Assembly (NCBI RefSeq): GCF_016920785.2
Contig: NW_024609857.1
Location: forward strand, 129,201,094-129,265,093
Origin: Ixodes scapularis
Taxonomy: Eukaryota; Arthropoda; Arachnida; Ixodida; Ixodidae
Direction: 5' to 3'
Length of the DNA: 64,000 nucleotides
The notes below the pieces were generated by a model. The model worked only from the letters and a program-made list of their open reading frames with translations. It searched no databases and was not told where the DNA came from. The translations under genes and the position numbers were made by a program. Positions 22,385 to 32,473 of the stretch are shown piece by piece (the stretch's first letter is position 1; each line of letters opens with the position of its first letter).

Positions 22385-22790
22385 GCTGGGAATCTTGTCT
22401 CCGTCTACACTCCTTACCCAGAAGGTTGGTGGAGACACGTTACCACCCGGCGAGTTCAACGTCAAGGATCTCTACAGAAGTCAGTGGCGTCAAGTGCAGT
22501 GGTTGGCAGACTCCTTTTGGCACCGTTGGCGACGTGAGTTCCTGACAACGCTTCAGAGCCGTCGCAAGTGGCAGGATAGCCGTCGAGACCTCAAGGAAGG
22601 TGACATTGTGCTCCTAAGGGACAAACAGGTTCACCGCAACGAGTGGCCTATGAGTGTGATTGTGAACACTTTCCCGAGTGCGGACGGAAAAGTACGGAAA
22701 GTCGAGATCAAGACGGCGACCAGAGGAGAACTAAAAACTTTCCGACGGCCAGTCACTGAGACTGTCCATCTCATCTCAAAAGAAGACTGA
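22385..22790 (+). pseudogene. BEL/Pao C-terminal DUF5641-type domain, after frameshift
   Basis: The family continuation lies in the next frame: LGILSPSTLLTQK, then DLYRSQWRQVQWLADSFWHR and EGDIVLLRDKQVHRNEWPM, ending at TGA 22788-22790. This module follows integrase in BEL/Pao polyproteins. One single-base indel near 22384 separates it from the integrase. Confidence 0.85.
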
Positions 22791-22870
22791 TCCAAAACTT
22801 CAGTGCGTGTCCAGTTTGTAAACTTTGCGTTATGGTGTCATAGTGGTATCTCGTGATACCAGACGGGGAG

Positions 22871-23129
22871 TGTGGTGTTACTGCAATCTAGTTGAGTTTG
22901 GACTTGCCAGGGTTAGCCGCATCGCGTTGGCATCAGTCTGTGCCGTGTTTTTTTTTCTTCCTTTTTTGTTTTGGACTCGTTCGATCTGGGATCACCATGT
23001 AACGCGCTACTTCGAAGCACCGTCTTTTACGGTGGTTGTTATGGATATAAAAGTACAGTTTTTCTATGACATCCAGTCGTTCGCTACCTGAGGAGTGGCC
23101 GCTCGGAGGCGCGCCATGGAATCAGAATA
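22871..23129 (+). repeat. BEL/Pao 3' LTR (259 bp)
   Basis: Starts TGTGGTGTTACTGC after the purine-rich AGACGGGGAG (22861-22870, probable polypurine tract) and ends AATCAGAATA before the TTCTT duplication. A T-rich insert near 22949-22968 makes it longer than the 5' LTR. Confidence 0.88.
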
Positions 23130-23194
23130 TTCTTGACAAACAGCAATGTTTAGAAATTACAAAGAAGATGCAAGCGAGCTGGTGAACTTTCAAC

Positions 23195-23322
23195 ATTGTA
23201 AAACCCGAGACGTAGGACAAAAGGAGAAGAAAAAAGGAGACAACACAGACACAGGTCTCAAACCTGTGTCTGTGTTGTCCCCTTTTTTCTTCTCCTTTTG
23301 TCCTACGTCTCGGGTTTTACAA
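23195..23322. repeat. 128-bp near-perfect palindrome
   Basis: Left arm 23195-23256 and right arm 23262-23322 are reverse complements with about one mismatch, leaving only a 5-base loop. The arms contain TGTAAAACCCGAGACGTAGG, GGACAAAAGGAGAAG and ACAACACAGACACAGG. No protein is encoded. It may be a short MITE or a recently inverted duplication. The following 375 bp to 23698 show nothing recognisable. Confidence 0.9.
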
Positions 23323-23698
23323 TTTTGCCAATGTTTAGTCAGGCAAGCGGTCATATGTGAAGCTTAGAATATTTTCTATTGGTTGTGGCACACGTGGCAA
23401 GTTGCAGAGGTTTTTTTGCTTTTCTTTTTTTTAGAATTCGCGAAAAAGAATGCTCTTGGGTTACCTTGGTCTCTAATAATTCATGTAGCACACAAAAAAG
23501 CACGAACTGAATCGCTGTGGGAAACGAAAACAATAATGATAAACAAGCGTGTAATCACGCGAAAACTGAGGGCATTGCACATATACAGAAGGTAAGCTTT
23601 GTCTCACTAAATACATTACCAATAAAGTATTTGGTCTTATCCTGCTAGCGAAGCGGAACATACAGTGCAAGCATACTGTCCTGAACTACACTTCTAGT

Positions 23699-23835
23699 GA
23701 ACAAGGGCACCATCCAAAGCACCGAGCTCGCTTTTATAGCGTTTGCTGCGCTCAACGATCCCCCACTGGAACAAGCGCACCATCCAAAGCACCGAGCTCG
23801 CTTTTATAGCGTTTGGGGCGCTCACACCTTTAAAA
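23699..23835. repeat. Tandem duplication, two 70-bp units
   Basis: CACCATCCAAAGCACCGAGC followed by TCGCTTTTATAGCGTTTG occurs at 23709 and again 70 bp later. The intervening GATCCCCCACTGGA is echoed by GATCCCCCACCGCAC near 25030 in the same element. Confidence 0.8.
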
Positions 23836-23837
23836 AC

Positions 23838-26645
23838 ACAATTATAATCAATTCTATTATTTCAATTATTTTTATTAAGTGCGCCAATGCGTTTTTCTTT
23901 TTTTTTTACTTTTACGTTCACGTAACATTTTCTTAGTTATATAATATTTTTCCAGAAGTCTGACAACTATAGTCTGTTTCATCATAAGTAAGAGCCACAT
24001 AATCAAAGGTGGAGACAAAAAAATAAAAATAAAAAAGAACGCGAACACACATTAAAATTGCGATGTAACCGCGCGTTCAAAATTAGTCGTTAGTTTTTTA
24101 GAGAGCAGCAATTTCGTAGGACGACATTGTTACCCGATGAAGGCTATAAAAAGTGCAGTGCAACTGTTAGCTCGCGGTCTTTAACGTGCATTACGCAGTA
24201 TATGTGATACACGATCGCACGACGGTAGGATGCAGATGGGCGACTGAACCCAGGGTCCCTGCTAAAGCCCCTTGGTAAAGGCGTTTTTTACAAGTACAGC
24301 CAACCATTATTGTGAAAACGCGCAAGACACGTGCCACGAGCTGGCGCTCCGCCCCCATTCCCTTTCAAGGGCCAGTCATTATACACCCGTGCCTACGGTG
24401 CCCGTGCCACACGGGCAACTCGAATTCCATTTACAACGAATGACATTTGAAGGATTGGACAATCAGCGCGCGACACTCCGAACGTGGGGCGTTCCACGTG
24501 CGACAGATCGCGAGCCAATTCATTGGTCACATGAATGTCATTCGTTGTAAATGACATTCGAGTTTCCCGTGTGGCACGCGTGCCACACGGGCAACTCGAA
24601 TGCATTACCGCCGAATTCAGAAACATCACTCAAACTACACTCAAACTGAAGGGCCCCTCTACTTCCTCGAGGAAGGCGCGAGGGCCGGCGCTGGCCAATC
24701 GCGACGGCGGATCCGTCCTCGCGATTGGCCAGCGCCGGCCCTCGCGCCTTCCTCGAGGAAGTGGAGCGGCCCTTCAGTTTGTGTGTAGTTTGAGTGAGGT
24801 TTCTGAATTCAGCGGTTAGTGCTGCTTCGCCATTTGTGTCCAAGGGCCGGTCGAGACACGGGCCTCGTGCACTGGCACCTTTGAGGTTATTTGAAAGACC
24901 AATGCAAATACATCGAGGGGATTTAGTCCCTACACGCTCTGCAGCGGGGCTCCGTGCTTTGAACGGAGCTCGCACTCGAGCATTTCTCCATGTGCTCTGA
25001 TCTGCGGTGCCACAACACACTCGGCCAACGATCCCCCACCGCACTTGATTTATCCTGTGAGCTAGACCAAGGCTAGACAATTTTCCCCCCGATATTGTTT
25101 TGGGCGCCGCCATGCTGGTGGTTAGTAACAAATCAAAGGCAACTGCCGGTCGTTATGATTCAAAAGTGCGACTTTCTCAGCAATAATTTCGGTGTCAGGA
25201 AGCTCACGTAATATTGCTTTGCTTTGTCGCCAACTTTTTAAACATTTGTGGAGGACGGAAAAGCGTTTCCTGTGATTTCAGATAAAGCTTCAGATAACTG
25301 ACAACCATCATTTTAAGCATCCATATCTGTATGAAGCGTAGCTTATTTAGTGGGTCTAGTTTAGCCCGACCGCATAGGCACAGAAAGAGAACGAACAGCT
25401 TAACTTCGCGCTCTTGGCGCTGCTTCAGTGGCTTCATCAGCCCGTAGCGTTGGTTGCGCTCCGAACTAAGGTAAAGCAAAGCAAATATTCAGATCTTAGG
25501 GTTTCACAAGCCAAACCAACAAAAAGCACTTACACGCCCAAATAAAAAAAATTATTTCGGGTTTATTTTGACTAACCGTAGATCTTTTGACATGCAACCG
25601 AAATCTCAGATTGGCCTCCGTCGGATTGCGGGCACCTCGGCCGATATTTAAACCCGACAAATATGGATTCATAGGCCAGCGCGTTGGCTGAGAGGAACTG
25701 AGACGTTTTAATGTCATTGCCACTTAAGAGCCACCGAGTTGGTTTTTGAAACAAAATATAGTCGAACCATTCCGACAAGCATAGTTTGATATCGTAAATG
25801 ATTCATGCAAGTGATAAAAACATTAAAATGTTTTCGCATACGTGGCGGAATCTGAAATGGCAGAATGCATTTCATGGCGCCCATTTCATTTGGATCGCGT
25901 CGGGCATGTGTACCGACGCACAGTAGAACGCGCGCAAAAGTAGCTGTGGTGCGCCCGCAGCCTCGCGCTTGTTGCTCTCACATCTCTGGCTCGCTCACTG
26001 CGGGCATCCAGGCATCTGACACCCTGACATCTGGCGCTTTTTCTGTCTTTCACGTGGCGTTCCAAGCGGCACACGACGGAAGATGCACATCAAGCTGTTC
26101 TTGAACAGGTGTCGCCATCTGTACTTTATATTAAAAAACTACAATTCGCCGTAACTGAATGGGAAAAGTTTGAGGTCTTATAACATTCTTAACGTGTAAT
26201 ATATCGATATGGAAGTTCTGAATATCGAAGGGTGCTTCATAATTTAATGTCTCGTTATTTTGATTAGTTGACGTGATTCCGTTTTTATAGCGCCATAAAA
26301 TATTACAATTTTAAAATTTAGTTTTTATTTTAAAATTTACATTATCTGTACAGTTCGTTGCTTACTTTTTTATTTTATTACAGCTAACCGAACGCTCACG
26401 TAAAATATCGTGGACGGTGGGACGTTATAACTCGAGAAATAATTTTTTCAATATTAGAGACTGTGGTCTATTAGAAGCCGAATAATTAACTAACCACAAA
26501 AAATAATCGTGATATCAAGACATTAAAGCCTTGTTGAGAAACTGCTCTTTAATTTGACACTAACTTTATAATTGTAAGATGCATAGAAAGAAAGTTATAA
26601 GCCGTCGGGAAAGCACCAAGACGTCATTCACGGTGGGGTTGCACC
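23838..26645. mobile_element. Right part of copy B, shared with copy A
   Basis: Homologous in blocks to 6060-9992. Examples are the TTCTTAGTTATA...CTGACAACTATAGTCTG region at both starts, the GGGCCGGTCGAGACACGGGC block at 24845 against 7019, and the terminal 900 bp. This defines the family's right portion. It encodes nothing I can recognise, so both copies appear non-autonomous. Confidence 0.8.
24381..24814. mobile_element. Composite of two adjacent hairpin elements
   Basis: The first hairpin (about 24400-24582) has ends CCACACGGGCAACTCGAAT and the reverse complement, plus CATTTACAACGAATGACATT inside. The word recurs at 24588, directly beside it. The second hairpin (about 24609-24814) has arms of ~100 bp, with CCGAATTCAGAAAC at the outside and GGCGCTGGCCAATCGCGA near the loop. 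Together they interrupt copy B at a place where copy A has plain sequence, about 8 bp from copy A's own hAT insertion site. Confidence 0.7.
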
Positions 26646-26649
26646 TTAA

Positions 26650-26949
26650 GCTCCATACTAACACTCTTCCTGTGAAGACATGACTTAAAGATAAAGGGAT
26701 TTTTGTTCCTTGGGGAGTTCATTGCTTTCTGTGCCAAAAACCGGAAACGATTGAGCACGTCTTTCTAGAGTGCTGGGACACCCTGCTCTTTTGGGATGTC
26801 TTGCAGAGGACCATAAAAAAAGAACTTTCCATCACCCCGGACGGTATTAGGTTCTTAAATACAGAAGTTCAGACTGACGATATGATGCCTTTAGATACAG
26901 TCATGCTCATTGGCCTCCGCAGCATTTGGAAAAGCCGTATGGCTGTGAG
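26650..26949 (+). pseudogene. L1/Tx1-like LINE ORF2, second part (Cys/His C-terminal region)
   Basis: Continues the frame broken at 14055. LHTNTLPVKT is followed by a TGA at about 26682, then CFLCQKPETIEHVFLECWD, the Cys-Cys-His-Cys finger near the C-terminus of such RTs. The frame continues through GIRFL and SIWKSRMAV, where it is cut by the hAT-like element at 26950. It resumes at 29934. Confidence 0.85.
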
Positions 26950-28019
26950 CAGACTTTCACCTAATGCATTACAAGTAATCAAATTACTTGTAATCGATTA
27001 CTTTTTGGAGTAATTTTGTAACCAGTTTATTACTTTTATTAGGCAGTAATCACGAGAGTAATCTGATTGCTTATTGAAGTAATAAAAATTGCTTGTAACC
27101 GTTACTATTTTTTAACGGAACCCCCCCCCCCCCCCCCTCCTCCGCACACCTTTTTTTTTCTGAAATGACAAAGATAAAATTTGCTTCTTTTTTCGAACGG
27201 AAAAAAAGAAAGATTTTTTGCGGAGCTGTAGGAAACGAGGTAAACCCGTTTGTATGTACAGCTTCTGTGGAATGTCCGTTTTTTTTTCTAGGGAGCCCTA
27301 GGGAAGCTTTAGTGCGAGACAAAGGCCATTCAGGGCGAAGTTTGATGTAGCAGGATGTAAGTCCTTCGTTCAAACTAGCCCCCTGACGCACACACACACG
27401 GAACTAAAAAAAAAAAAAACAATCCTGCTTACGGTACCTACTCGCAGCCTGTAGGAGAACCAGAACCGAAGCATGTCTAAAGCGGATGCAAAATATAACA
27501 AAGCCAGTTCAAATATTTCACTATTTCCCCTACGGGGTCTTTGTGACAAGCAAGGTTTCGAGTTGAGAAGTGGTCGGGGCGATCTCTTCCACTAATGAAT
27601 ACTATGATCTGTTTCAAATCCTGGAGCTGCTGCTCTTTTGTATAACATGCGAGTTAATCCACATGTGAATAATAAAATGAGAGACGCAAACTTTGAGCGA
27701 CAACCCTTGCTTCAGCTTAAAGACCGACGACCAGTTCGCGCTTTCCACTTTTCCCTTGCTTCCTCCTCTCCCCCCTTCTGCCTTGTCCACCGTTGCCTCT
27801 TTCCTCCTCCGCCATGGGGAGGGGGGTCTTCTGCCTTGCAAAATCTCGGGTCTGGTCGTCGGCCTTTAACAAGATCTAGAAAAGAAGCAGCTCCTGTATA
27901 CACGTGCATTATAACCGGTGGGACAGGCCTCTATTAGTCACATACTGCTATTTAGTAATATATCTCAAATCATTGTTTCAATAATTCATATAATTCGTAC
28001 AGTGGTTACGGTCGTATAT

Positions 28020-29660
28020 TGGCACTTTTTATTAATTCGCACTTTGTTTAATTTTTCTGTTCATTGATCCATATTCTTGCCATTTTTTTCATTGCATGTG
28101 GATTTTTGCACTCAATCAACTCCTCAGGTAGTTCGTTAAAAAGTTTAGGCACATAATATTTTCTTGTAGACTCTCCATACTTTGTCTTTATTAATGGCTC
28201 TAAATATTTCCTATTTGGTCGTAATGTTCTTTCTTTAACAATTTCTATTTTGTGGTTGTTGATTAAAAAGAATTTTGTGATTATGTCATACTTCAATTGA
28301 TCACTAAAATAAAATACGCCTATTTTTTATGTATGTCATCTATTAAATCGCTTCTCTTTTTGATTTGGCAACCGATTCTTCTGAATATCTGTTTTTAGAG
28401 AGTTTCAACTTTTCTTTGTAGGTATTTGGCACAGTGCCCATAAACAGTTATTCCATATTGAATTACAAATTTTCCTAACGAGTTATAAATCATTTTCAGT
28501 ACAGAATGGGGGACCATATCTTGCATGTGAAACATATAAGCCATCAGTGTCCTTAATTTTTTGCAAACTTGCTCTATGTGTGAGTCCCATTTAAGATGTT
28601 GGTCTATATACATTCCAAGGTATTTTACATTTTTTACATACTCAATTGGTAGGCATGAACAGTTATTACAATTTTTATTGTGCATTTTAATGGGTAATTC
28701 AGTTAATAGTTTTTTTCTGGGATCTCTAAAGCACATTATTTGAGTTTTTGAAGTATTTACGATAATCTGATTTCTACAGTACCACTGAAAAATATTGTGA
28801 ATGTCTTCTTGTACTTCTCGAACGGCAACTTCATAATTTTTGTGGGCGTATACAATTACTGTGTCATCTGCAAACTGAAATAATTTGCTTGTTAGTTTTA
28901 CTTGCGCAATTTCATTGATATATAAATTAAACAGTAGGGGGCCCAGAACTGTACCTTGCGGTACTCCTTGTTTTACTCTAATTATTCTACTATATTTCGA
29001 TCCTAGTCGCACTATTTGATATCTGTCTAGAAGATAATTTTGTAACAAGTCATGCACTTTTCCCCAAATCCCTATGCTGTACAATCGGTCTAATAAAATA
29101 GAGTGATTTATCGTTTCAAATGCCCGTGTAAAATCTATAAAAACAGCTAATACATATTTTGTACAGTCAATGTTTTCATATACGTAATCAACAAAGTCTT
29201 CCAAAAGATCTGAAGTTCCCATTTTTTCTCTGAAGCCATATTGCGTGTCAATTAATATGTTATGTTTCGCGATAAAACTCCGAAGTATTTTATTGATGTA
29301 TTTTTCCATTATATAATTAACTATCGAGAGTATACAAACGGGTCTATAATTAAGTAATTTATTTTTCTCGCCCTTCTTATATATTGGCCGCACAATAGCA
29401 GTCTTAAGTTTTTCAGGAATGATACCAGTTGAGAATATGCAGTTATATAGCTGGATCAGAACTGGTTTTATTATGTGGATGTGGCACTTAATGTCCCTTG
29501 CCCTTATTTGATCATACCCACTGCTTTATTAGTTTTGATTTGGCCCACGATTTCTATCAGGTCGTTCTCAGACATCTCCGGAAGAAAAAGTGAGTCACAG
29601 ATTCTGTTTTGATTAGGTTGCCTTTCTGTTGGCATAAGATTCTGTTTTGATTAGGTTGCC
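28020..29660 (-). pseudogene. Non-LTR reverse transcriptase, 5'-truncated LINE
   Basis: Read on the minus strand, a short degraded lead (LPEMSENDLIEIVGQI near 29570) is followed by the main frame 29393-28395. It carries the fingers RPIYKKGEKNKLLNYRPV, the palm VFIDFTRAFETINHSIL (first Asp), GVPQGTVLGPLLFNLYINEI and the catalytic FQFADDTVIVYA. The thumb reads YVKNVKYLGMYIDQHLKWD. One frameshift near 28330 separates the C-terminal 82 residues at 28296-28048 (LFNELPEELIECKNP). The endonuclease is missing. Motifs fit the CR1/Jockey group. It is nested in the hAT-like element and would have primed reverse transcription at target sites. Confidence 0.85.
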
Positions 29661-29681
29661 TTTCTGTTGGCGAAGAGGGAA
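29598..29681. repeat. Tandem duplication of a ~38-bp unit
   Basis: GATTCTGTTTTGATTAGG followed by TTGCCTTTCTGTTGGC occurs twice in direct succession (starting 29604 and about 29638) at the truncated 5' side of the minus-strand LINE. Confidence 0.75.
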
Positions 29682-29933
29682 CCCGTTTTTTCTTCTTCAA
29701 TACTTGTGAAAATGTAAAATATAGGTTGGAAGAAGTTCATTGTTATGAGCGCTAAAGATATAAGTCTTCACACAATAAAGTAATCGGAAAAGTAACGGTT
29801 ACTTTTTAAAGTAATGTCCAATTACTTTTTCTGTCGAGTAATCAAGTAATCTATTCGAATACTTTTTAGCCAAGAATAATAGTAATTGTAATCGATTATT
29901 TTTTTTAGTAACGTGTACAAGACTGGCTGTAAG

Positions 29934-30185
29934 ACATGCTGATGTGAGTGTAGGGCATGTGCCAAAATATTTCGTGCAAACTGTATGCGAGTTAACAGCT
30001 GTCTACAAAGCTACGATTCCTCCCCCTGAGTGGTTACATGTCTTCGAGGAACTGAAGGCATTAAAATACTTTTATACTAATGACGAGCTCTAGCCTTGGT
30101 TCAGGCTGGACGCTTTTCTTTTAAAAAGAATGTTTCTGTTGTATGTCATTGTGTTACACATTTTTATTGTAACGAAAAAAAAAAA
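29934..30185 (+). pseudogene. L1/Tx1-like LINE ORF2 C-terminal end and tail
   Basis: Completes the interrupted LINE: RHADVSVGHVPKYFVQTVC, then YKATIPPPEWLHVFEELKAL and a stop at TAG 30091-30093. The ~80-bp untranslated region ends in an A-run at 30175-30185, the probable 3' tail. This makes the LINE's visible pieces 9997-14055, 26650-26949 and 29934-30185. Confidence 0.8.
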
Positions 30186-30385
30186 GCGCGGCCGTGGACT
30201 AACGGTTATCGTGCTTGCCTCCCACGCGAAGAGCCAGGGTGCGATGCGGGAGTTACTCGTCTTTTATTTATTCTTTCAGTTTAATGTTCTGGTGAATTCG
30301 AGAACACTGTTCTTTATTCTAAGTCCGAATGTTCTACGCGTCGAACCTTCTATACGCCGATTATTCCAGAAGCCCACGCGTGTAC
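30186..30385 (+). mobile_element. tRNA-derived SINE-like sequence
   Basis: It starts with a tRNA-like head: an A-box-like TGGACTAACGG at 30195-30205 and a degraded B-box region GGTGCGATGCG near 30239. The body (GTTCTGGTGAATTCGAGAAC, GAATGTTCTACGCG, CCCACGCGTG) matches, in reverse, 57835-58062. It runs directly into the LTR-like segment at about 30376. Confidence 0.6.
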
Positions 30386-30545
30386 TATCGCGGACAATAC
30401 GACAACAGCGCTCCGGCCGGCGCGCGCGGTACTACCTGCGCCGCCTGTCGCCTTGCTTCGCGCACACGGCGCACCCTGAGGCCACGCTAAATTATCACTT
30501 GCGCTCGATGCGCCACTGCGCTCTTCCGGCCGTCTGCTAGCGAGA
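30376..30545 (-). mobile_element. LTR relic
   Basis: The reverse complement of this stretch matches 44535-44691 plus the start of 50551 onward: GCAGACGGCCGGAAGAGCGC, GGCGACAGG, GGCGCAGGTAGTACCGC, GCCGGAGCGCTGT and ATTGTCCGCGATAGTACA. It therefore represents the uninterrupted form of the site into which the Ty3/gypsy element at 44692 inserted. Confidence 0.7.
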
Positions 30546-31285
30546 CAGAGTGTGCGACAGCGGGCGTGTGCGTGGGAGGGAGGGACCAGAAGATTACAGT
30601 TATCGTACTTTTTTTTGCAATTGATTTCCTTCATTCTATCGCGTAGAATCACGTAGAAAAACGCTGACTGCTGCAGAAAAAATGTCGAGGTATCTTAAGT
30701 TGCAGCTGCGTTTATCGCTTTTGAAAGTTACATCAAAAGACATTGCAGGTTGTTTTGTTTAAGTGCATGCACAGAGTAAGACATCGTAAAATATAGGCCA
30801 AAATATATATTCGGATTGGGGCCGGCTCCAATGTATTTACTTTTTTTTTCTTTTCATTCAGCACGGTTGTTTAAAAGAACGGCAACTCTACATGTTACTG
30901 CGAAGGTTTTGCAACCTTGATTGGTATATAAAGGTTCAAAATATTTTTACTTTATTACTGGGCCCACGGGGTTGTTGCAAACAAAACAAGTTGCTGACAA
31001 GGCACCAGTGTTTTATTTACAAATTCCTATCTTAATAAAGTGTGGCAAACAGTCATTTTTGCCAGAGGGAGGAGCTTGAAACTGCATCGAAAGAATATTC
31101 GCAGAGGACAATGTCAGACACAAAAGATTAACAGTCGGCGTGGAATATCAACTGCACTATACAAGAAGATTAGGATCAAGGATGCACCACACAAAAGTAT
31201 GCGCTGATTAACGGCGTCAAACAGTTTGTCGCAACCGTAGCAGCAAGCTTTGTTCCAATCGGCAGAAGTCCGGTTCAGGGGGTCC
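30546..31285. other. No gene seen
   Basis: AT-rich non-coding DNA. CAGGGGGTCCTGAGGCGCAG at 31276-31295 may be the terminal repeat of the Tc1-like element that follows, but its partner on the other side was not found. Confidence 0.35.
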
Positions 31286-31315
31286 TGAGGCGCAGTAAAA
31301 CTTACAAAAGAAATT

Positions 31316-32006
31316 AATACCGCGTCATTCTCCCCTGACCTGCAACCACGGCTCTCATCCTGTTTGGTAAGGAATCATAGAGCGCGGCCACGAAGTCTGG
31401 CTCGCCCCGAAGCCTCTCCCATCCACCTCTCACCGCTTCCCACAATTCGTCGGCAGAGGCGCGGTGAAGGGGACGCCGTGACATGGCTACCTTGACGCGC
31501 CCCCAAACGTGTTAGATGATATTCATATCGGCTTCTTTTGGGGGCCAAGGCAGCTCCGTCACGCTGCGCTCCTCCAGGAGAGACCGGACCTTGCGGGAGG
31601 TGTGGTCTGGAGACAGGTCATGTTGGAACACGCAGTTCCCGTCAGGAAACGGGCCATCCAGGGCGTAGGGCAGCATGACGTGGTCAATTATCGTGCAATA
31701 ACTGTCCGACGTCAAGTTGCCCTCAATCCTGAGGAGCGGCCCGAGTCCTTCTCGAGAGACGGTGCCCCAGACGTTCACGGCTGTGCGACCACTGGCCGCG
31801 ACCTCCTGGACGAACGGTGGGTCATAGCTGGAAAAGCACATGGTCCATGGGTCAGTTTTGTGGCAATGGCTGTGACTTAACAGAAAACAAAATTTGAAAG
31901 CATGATTCGGCATTTCTTACCGGCAGTTTACTGGCCGCCACACCCGGAGCCGCTGGTCCCACTGCGTCGTAAATGTTGATTCGTCTCAGAACATGACCTT
32001 TCCCCC
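31316..32006 (-). pseudogene. Tc1-like transposase, C-terminal half (catalytic domain)
   Basis: The minus strand encodes the DDE catalytic core of a Tc1/mariner transposase. The first catalytic Asp is in DEST (about 31980), preceded by an in-frame TGA; WDQRLRVWRPVNC follows. A second part in the same protein runs DPWTMCFSS, VNVWGTVSREGLGPLLRIEG and FPDGNCVFQHDLSPDH with the second Asp. Exactly 34 residues later, where the catalytic Glu should stand after DMNII, the codon is TAA (31512-31514). Reading continues as HVWGRVKVAMSRRPLH to a natural stop near 31316. The N-terminal half lies 9.4 kb away at 41460-41868, separated by a foldback element. Confidence 0.9.
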
Positions 32007-32015
32007 GGTCGTGCC

Positions 32016-32271
32016 GATTCCGAGTCAAGAGGTCCAACGAGTCAAAAGATCCAACGCGTCAAAAGATCCATTATTGGATCTTCTGGCTCGTTGGACCTTT
32101 TGACTCGTTGGACCTCTTGACTCGCCGTGGATCTTTCGACTCGTTGGATCTCTTGACTCGTTGGACCTCTTGACCCACATTGGATCTCTTGACTCGTGTT
32201 TGGCGAGTCAAAAGATCCAACGAGTCAAAAGATCAATCATTGGACCTTTTGACTCGTTGGACCTCTTGACT
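32016..32271. repeat. Left terminal array of the outer foldback element
   Basis: Units of GAGTCAAAAGATCCAAC alternate with their reverse complement (GTTGGATCTTTTGACTC), separated by short unique joints such as ATTATTGG, GCCGTGG and CCACATTGG. The array is therefore internally palindromic. Apparent proteins rich in RVKRSNESKDP-like repeats are its translation. Confidence 0.9.
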
Positions 32272-32473
32272 CCCTTCCCGATCACCGGGAAAGGGGAGGA
32301 AGGACTTTGAAGAAAAGCAGGAAAGAAAGAAAAGCAAAACTACAATGAATGACGACTTTCGAATGGCAAAGAGGGGCGTGACGGTCACTGCACTGCAGCG
32401 GGGTCGGATCCCGCGACTATTAACAAAGCAATAAAAAAGAGGGAGTTAAGAGAAGAGGATACAGTGGCCTCAG

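Larger units (their letters stand above)
16328..23129 (+). mobile_element. BEL/Pao LTR retrotransposon, degenerate full-length copy
   Basis: The element is 6802 bp long, flanked by the 5-bp duplication TTCTT at 16323-16327 and 23130-23134. LTRs lie at 16328-16574 and 22871-23129. Coding order is gag, aspartic protease, reverse transcriptase, RNase H, integrase and a C-terminal DUF5641-type domain, which is the BEL/Pao arrangement. Two nonsense codons and two frameshifts break what was probably one long frame. It sits within copy B. No convincing primer-binding site is visible after the 5' LTR. Confidence 0.92.
14060..26645. mobile_element. TTAA-target DNA element, copy B (12.6 kb with nested insertions)
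   Basis: It begins GGTGCAACCCCACC (14060-14073) and ends with the exact reverse complement GGTGGGGTTGCACC (26632-26645). It is flanked by TTAA at 14056-14059 and 26646-26649. Removing it with one TTAA rejoins the host LINE in frame: ...T-F-F-F-K before and L-H-T-N-T-L-P-V-K after. A TTAA duplication is typical of piggyBac and also of Kolobok elements; no transposase is present to decide. Its own sequence is about 14060-14481 on the left and 23838-26645 on the right, the latter shared with copy A. The rest is later insertions. Confidence 0.85.
26950..29925. mobile_element. hAT-like DNA element with 8-bp duplication, carrying a LINE
   Basis: Flanked by GCTGTGAG (26942-26949) and GCTGTAAG (29926-29933), one mismatch. 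It begins CAGACT and ends AGACTG. Subterminal regions of ~160 bp are inverted and full of AGTAAT/ATTACT and AATCGATTA words, a pattern known from hAT elements. Removal with one duplication restores the LINE frame as M-A-V-R-H-A-D-V. No hAT transposase is seen; the interior holds a minus-strand LINE, a 17-base C-tract at 27121-27137 and unassigned sequence at 27140-27950. Confidence 0.85.
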
